DNA of 34,075 nucleotides from Westiellopsis prolifica IICB1 (GTDB lineage Bacteria; Cyanobacteriota; Cyanobacteriia; Cyanobacteriales; Nostocaceae): NCBI RefSeq assembly GCF_004323185.1, contig NZ_NAPS01000003.1, positions 66,085 to 100,159 of the forward strand, read 5' to 3'. Shown piece by piece: positions 33,856 to 34,075 of this stretch (position 1 is its first letter; each line of letters starts with the position of its first letter). The notes under the pieces were generated by a model. It saw only the letters and a program-made list of their open reading frames with translations, ran no database searches and was not told where the DNA came from. The position numbers and the translations under genes were made by a program.

Positions 33856-34072
33856 TCAGTAGATCACAAACTTTTCCCGAAAGGATGATCGCTGGTGAGA
33901 TGCAGCACACTTTCAGGGAAAATACATAATAAAAAGTTATAGTTGACTACGAGCTAAAAAATGAAATGATTTAGAGTTGTGAATCAAAATGTGGTGAAAA
34001 AAATTGACTGTTTTACGAGATAATCCATCTCTTACAGACTCAGAGACGCTTGACGAAGTTCTTAATTGTTTA
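33856..34072. repeat. 217-bp inverted repeat, right arm (long dispersed repeat, copy 3)
   Basis: Reverse complement of 29190-29406, with one base difference from copy 2 at the same place where copy 1 also differs. It continues to the window's end, so the outer border is not fully seen. Confidence 0.9.
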
Positions 34073-34075
34073 GTA

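Noticed and set aside
1-34075. tRNA or rRNA genes
   Set aside because: No cloverleaf with GTTCRA-type T-arm or rRNA signature was noticed by eye on either strand; a tRNAscan-SE run would settle this.

Overview
The window looks like chromosomal DNA of a filamentous, probably heterocystous cyanobacterium of the Tolypothrix/Scytonema/Nostoc kind. The reasons are cyanobacterial-type PurF, GuaA and GuaB3 proteins, repeated HIP1 octamers (GCGATCGC, for example near 5693, 9258, 10928, 16213, 17141, 19080 and 28357), a group II intron, a V-K CAST remnant and many IS/MITE copies typical of these genomes. No rRNA, tRNA or CRISPR array was seen.

Left flank (1-4720): a repeat copy, a truncated CAST TnsB gene with its transposon end, AT-rich DNA with a 53-bp tandem repeat, and a group II intron with its reverse transcriptase lying against a broken transposase gene.

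Core (4721-24501, every biosynthetic gene on the minus strand): this reads as a biosynthetic cluster for a 7-deazapurine nucleoside, most simply tubercidin (7-deazaadenosine) or a close relative. In transcription order it holds a QueD-like T-fold protein, QueE, GTP cyclohydrolase I, a UbiX-like flavin prenyltransferase, a divergent adenylosuccinate synthetase, a GMP-reductase-like IMPDH/GMPR protein, a purine-type phosphoribosyltransferase, PurF, GMP synthase, GuaB3, a UbiD-family decarboxylase, a Nudix hydrolase, a HAD hydrolase, the stub of a P-loop NTPase and a MATE exporter. Inferred route: GTP -> FolE -> QueD-like -> QueE gives 7-carboxy-7-deazaguanine (CDG). The PRTase attaches ribose-5-phosphate, and UbiD with UbiX-made prenyl-FMN removes the carboxylate. 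The GMPR-like enzyme deaminates reductively, PurA (with a PurB encoded elsewhere) installs the 6-amino group, and Nudix/HAD enzymes remove phosphate. QueC and nitrile hydratase genes, needed for toyocamycin/sangivamycin-type products, are absent. PurF, GuaA and GuaB3 inside the cluster may supply purine nucleotides or give resistance to the product.

The core is scarred. A degraded second copy of the PRTase-GMPR pair lies between UbiD and GuaB3. An IS630 element sits exactly at the MATE start codon, an IS701-like pseudogene sits between GuaA and GuaB3, and two copies of one MITE lie upstream of PurA and of the QueD-like gene.

Right flank (24739-34075): a transposase relic, an unknown small protein, an AraC-type regulator, a long intergenic stretch with MITEs, and an IS630 element. 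After these comes a 4.4-kb segment bounded by 217-bp inverted repeats. It carries a TetR regulator, a CrtI-like desaturase, an IS5 element that itself contains a MITE, a ParB-like fragment and a third transposase relic with its own MITE. A copy of the same boundary repeat at 1-163 lies in direct orientation to the one at 29245, so the whole cluster is bracketed by direct repeats.
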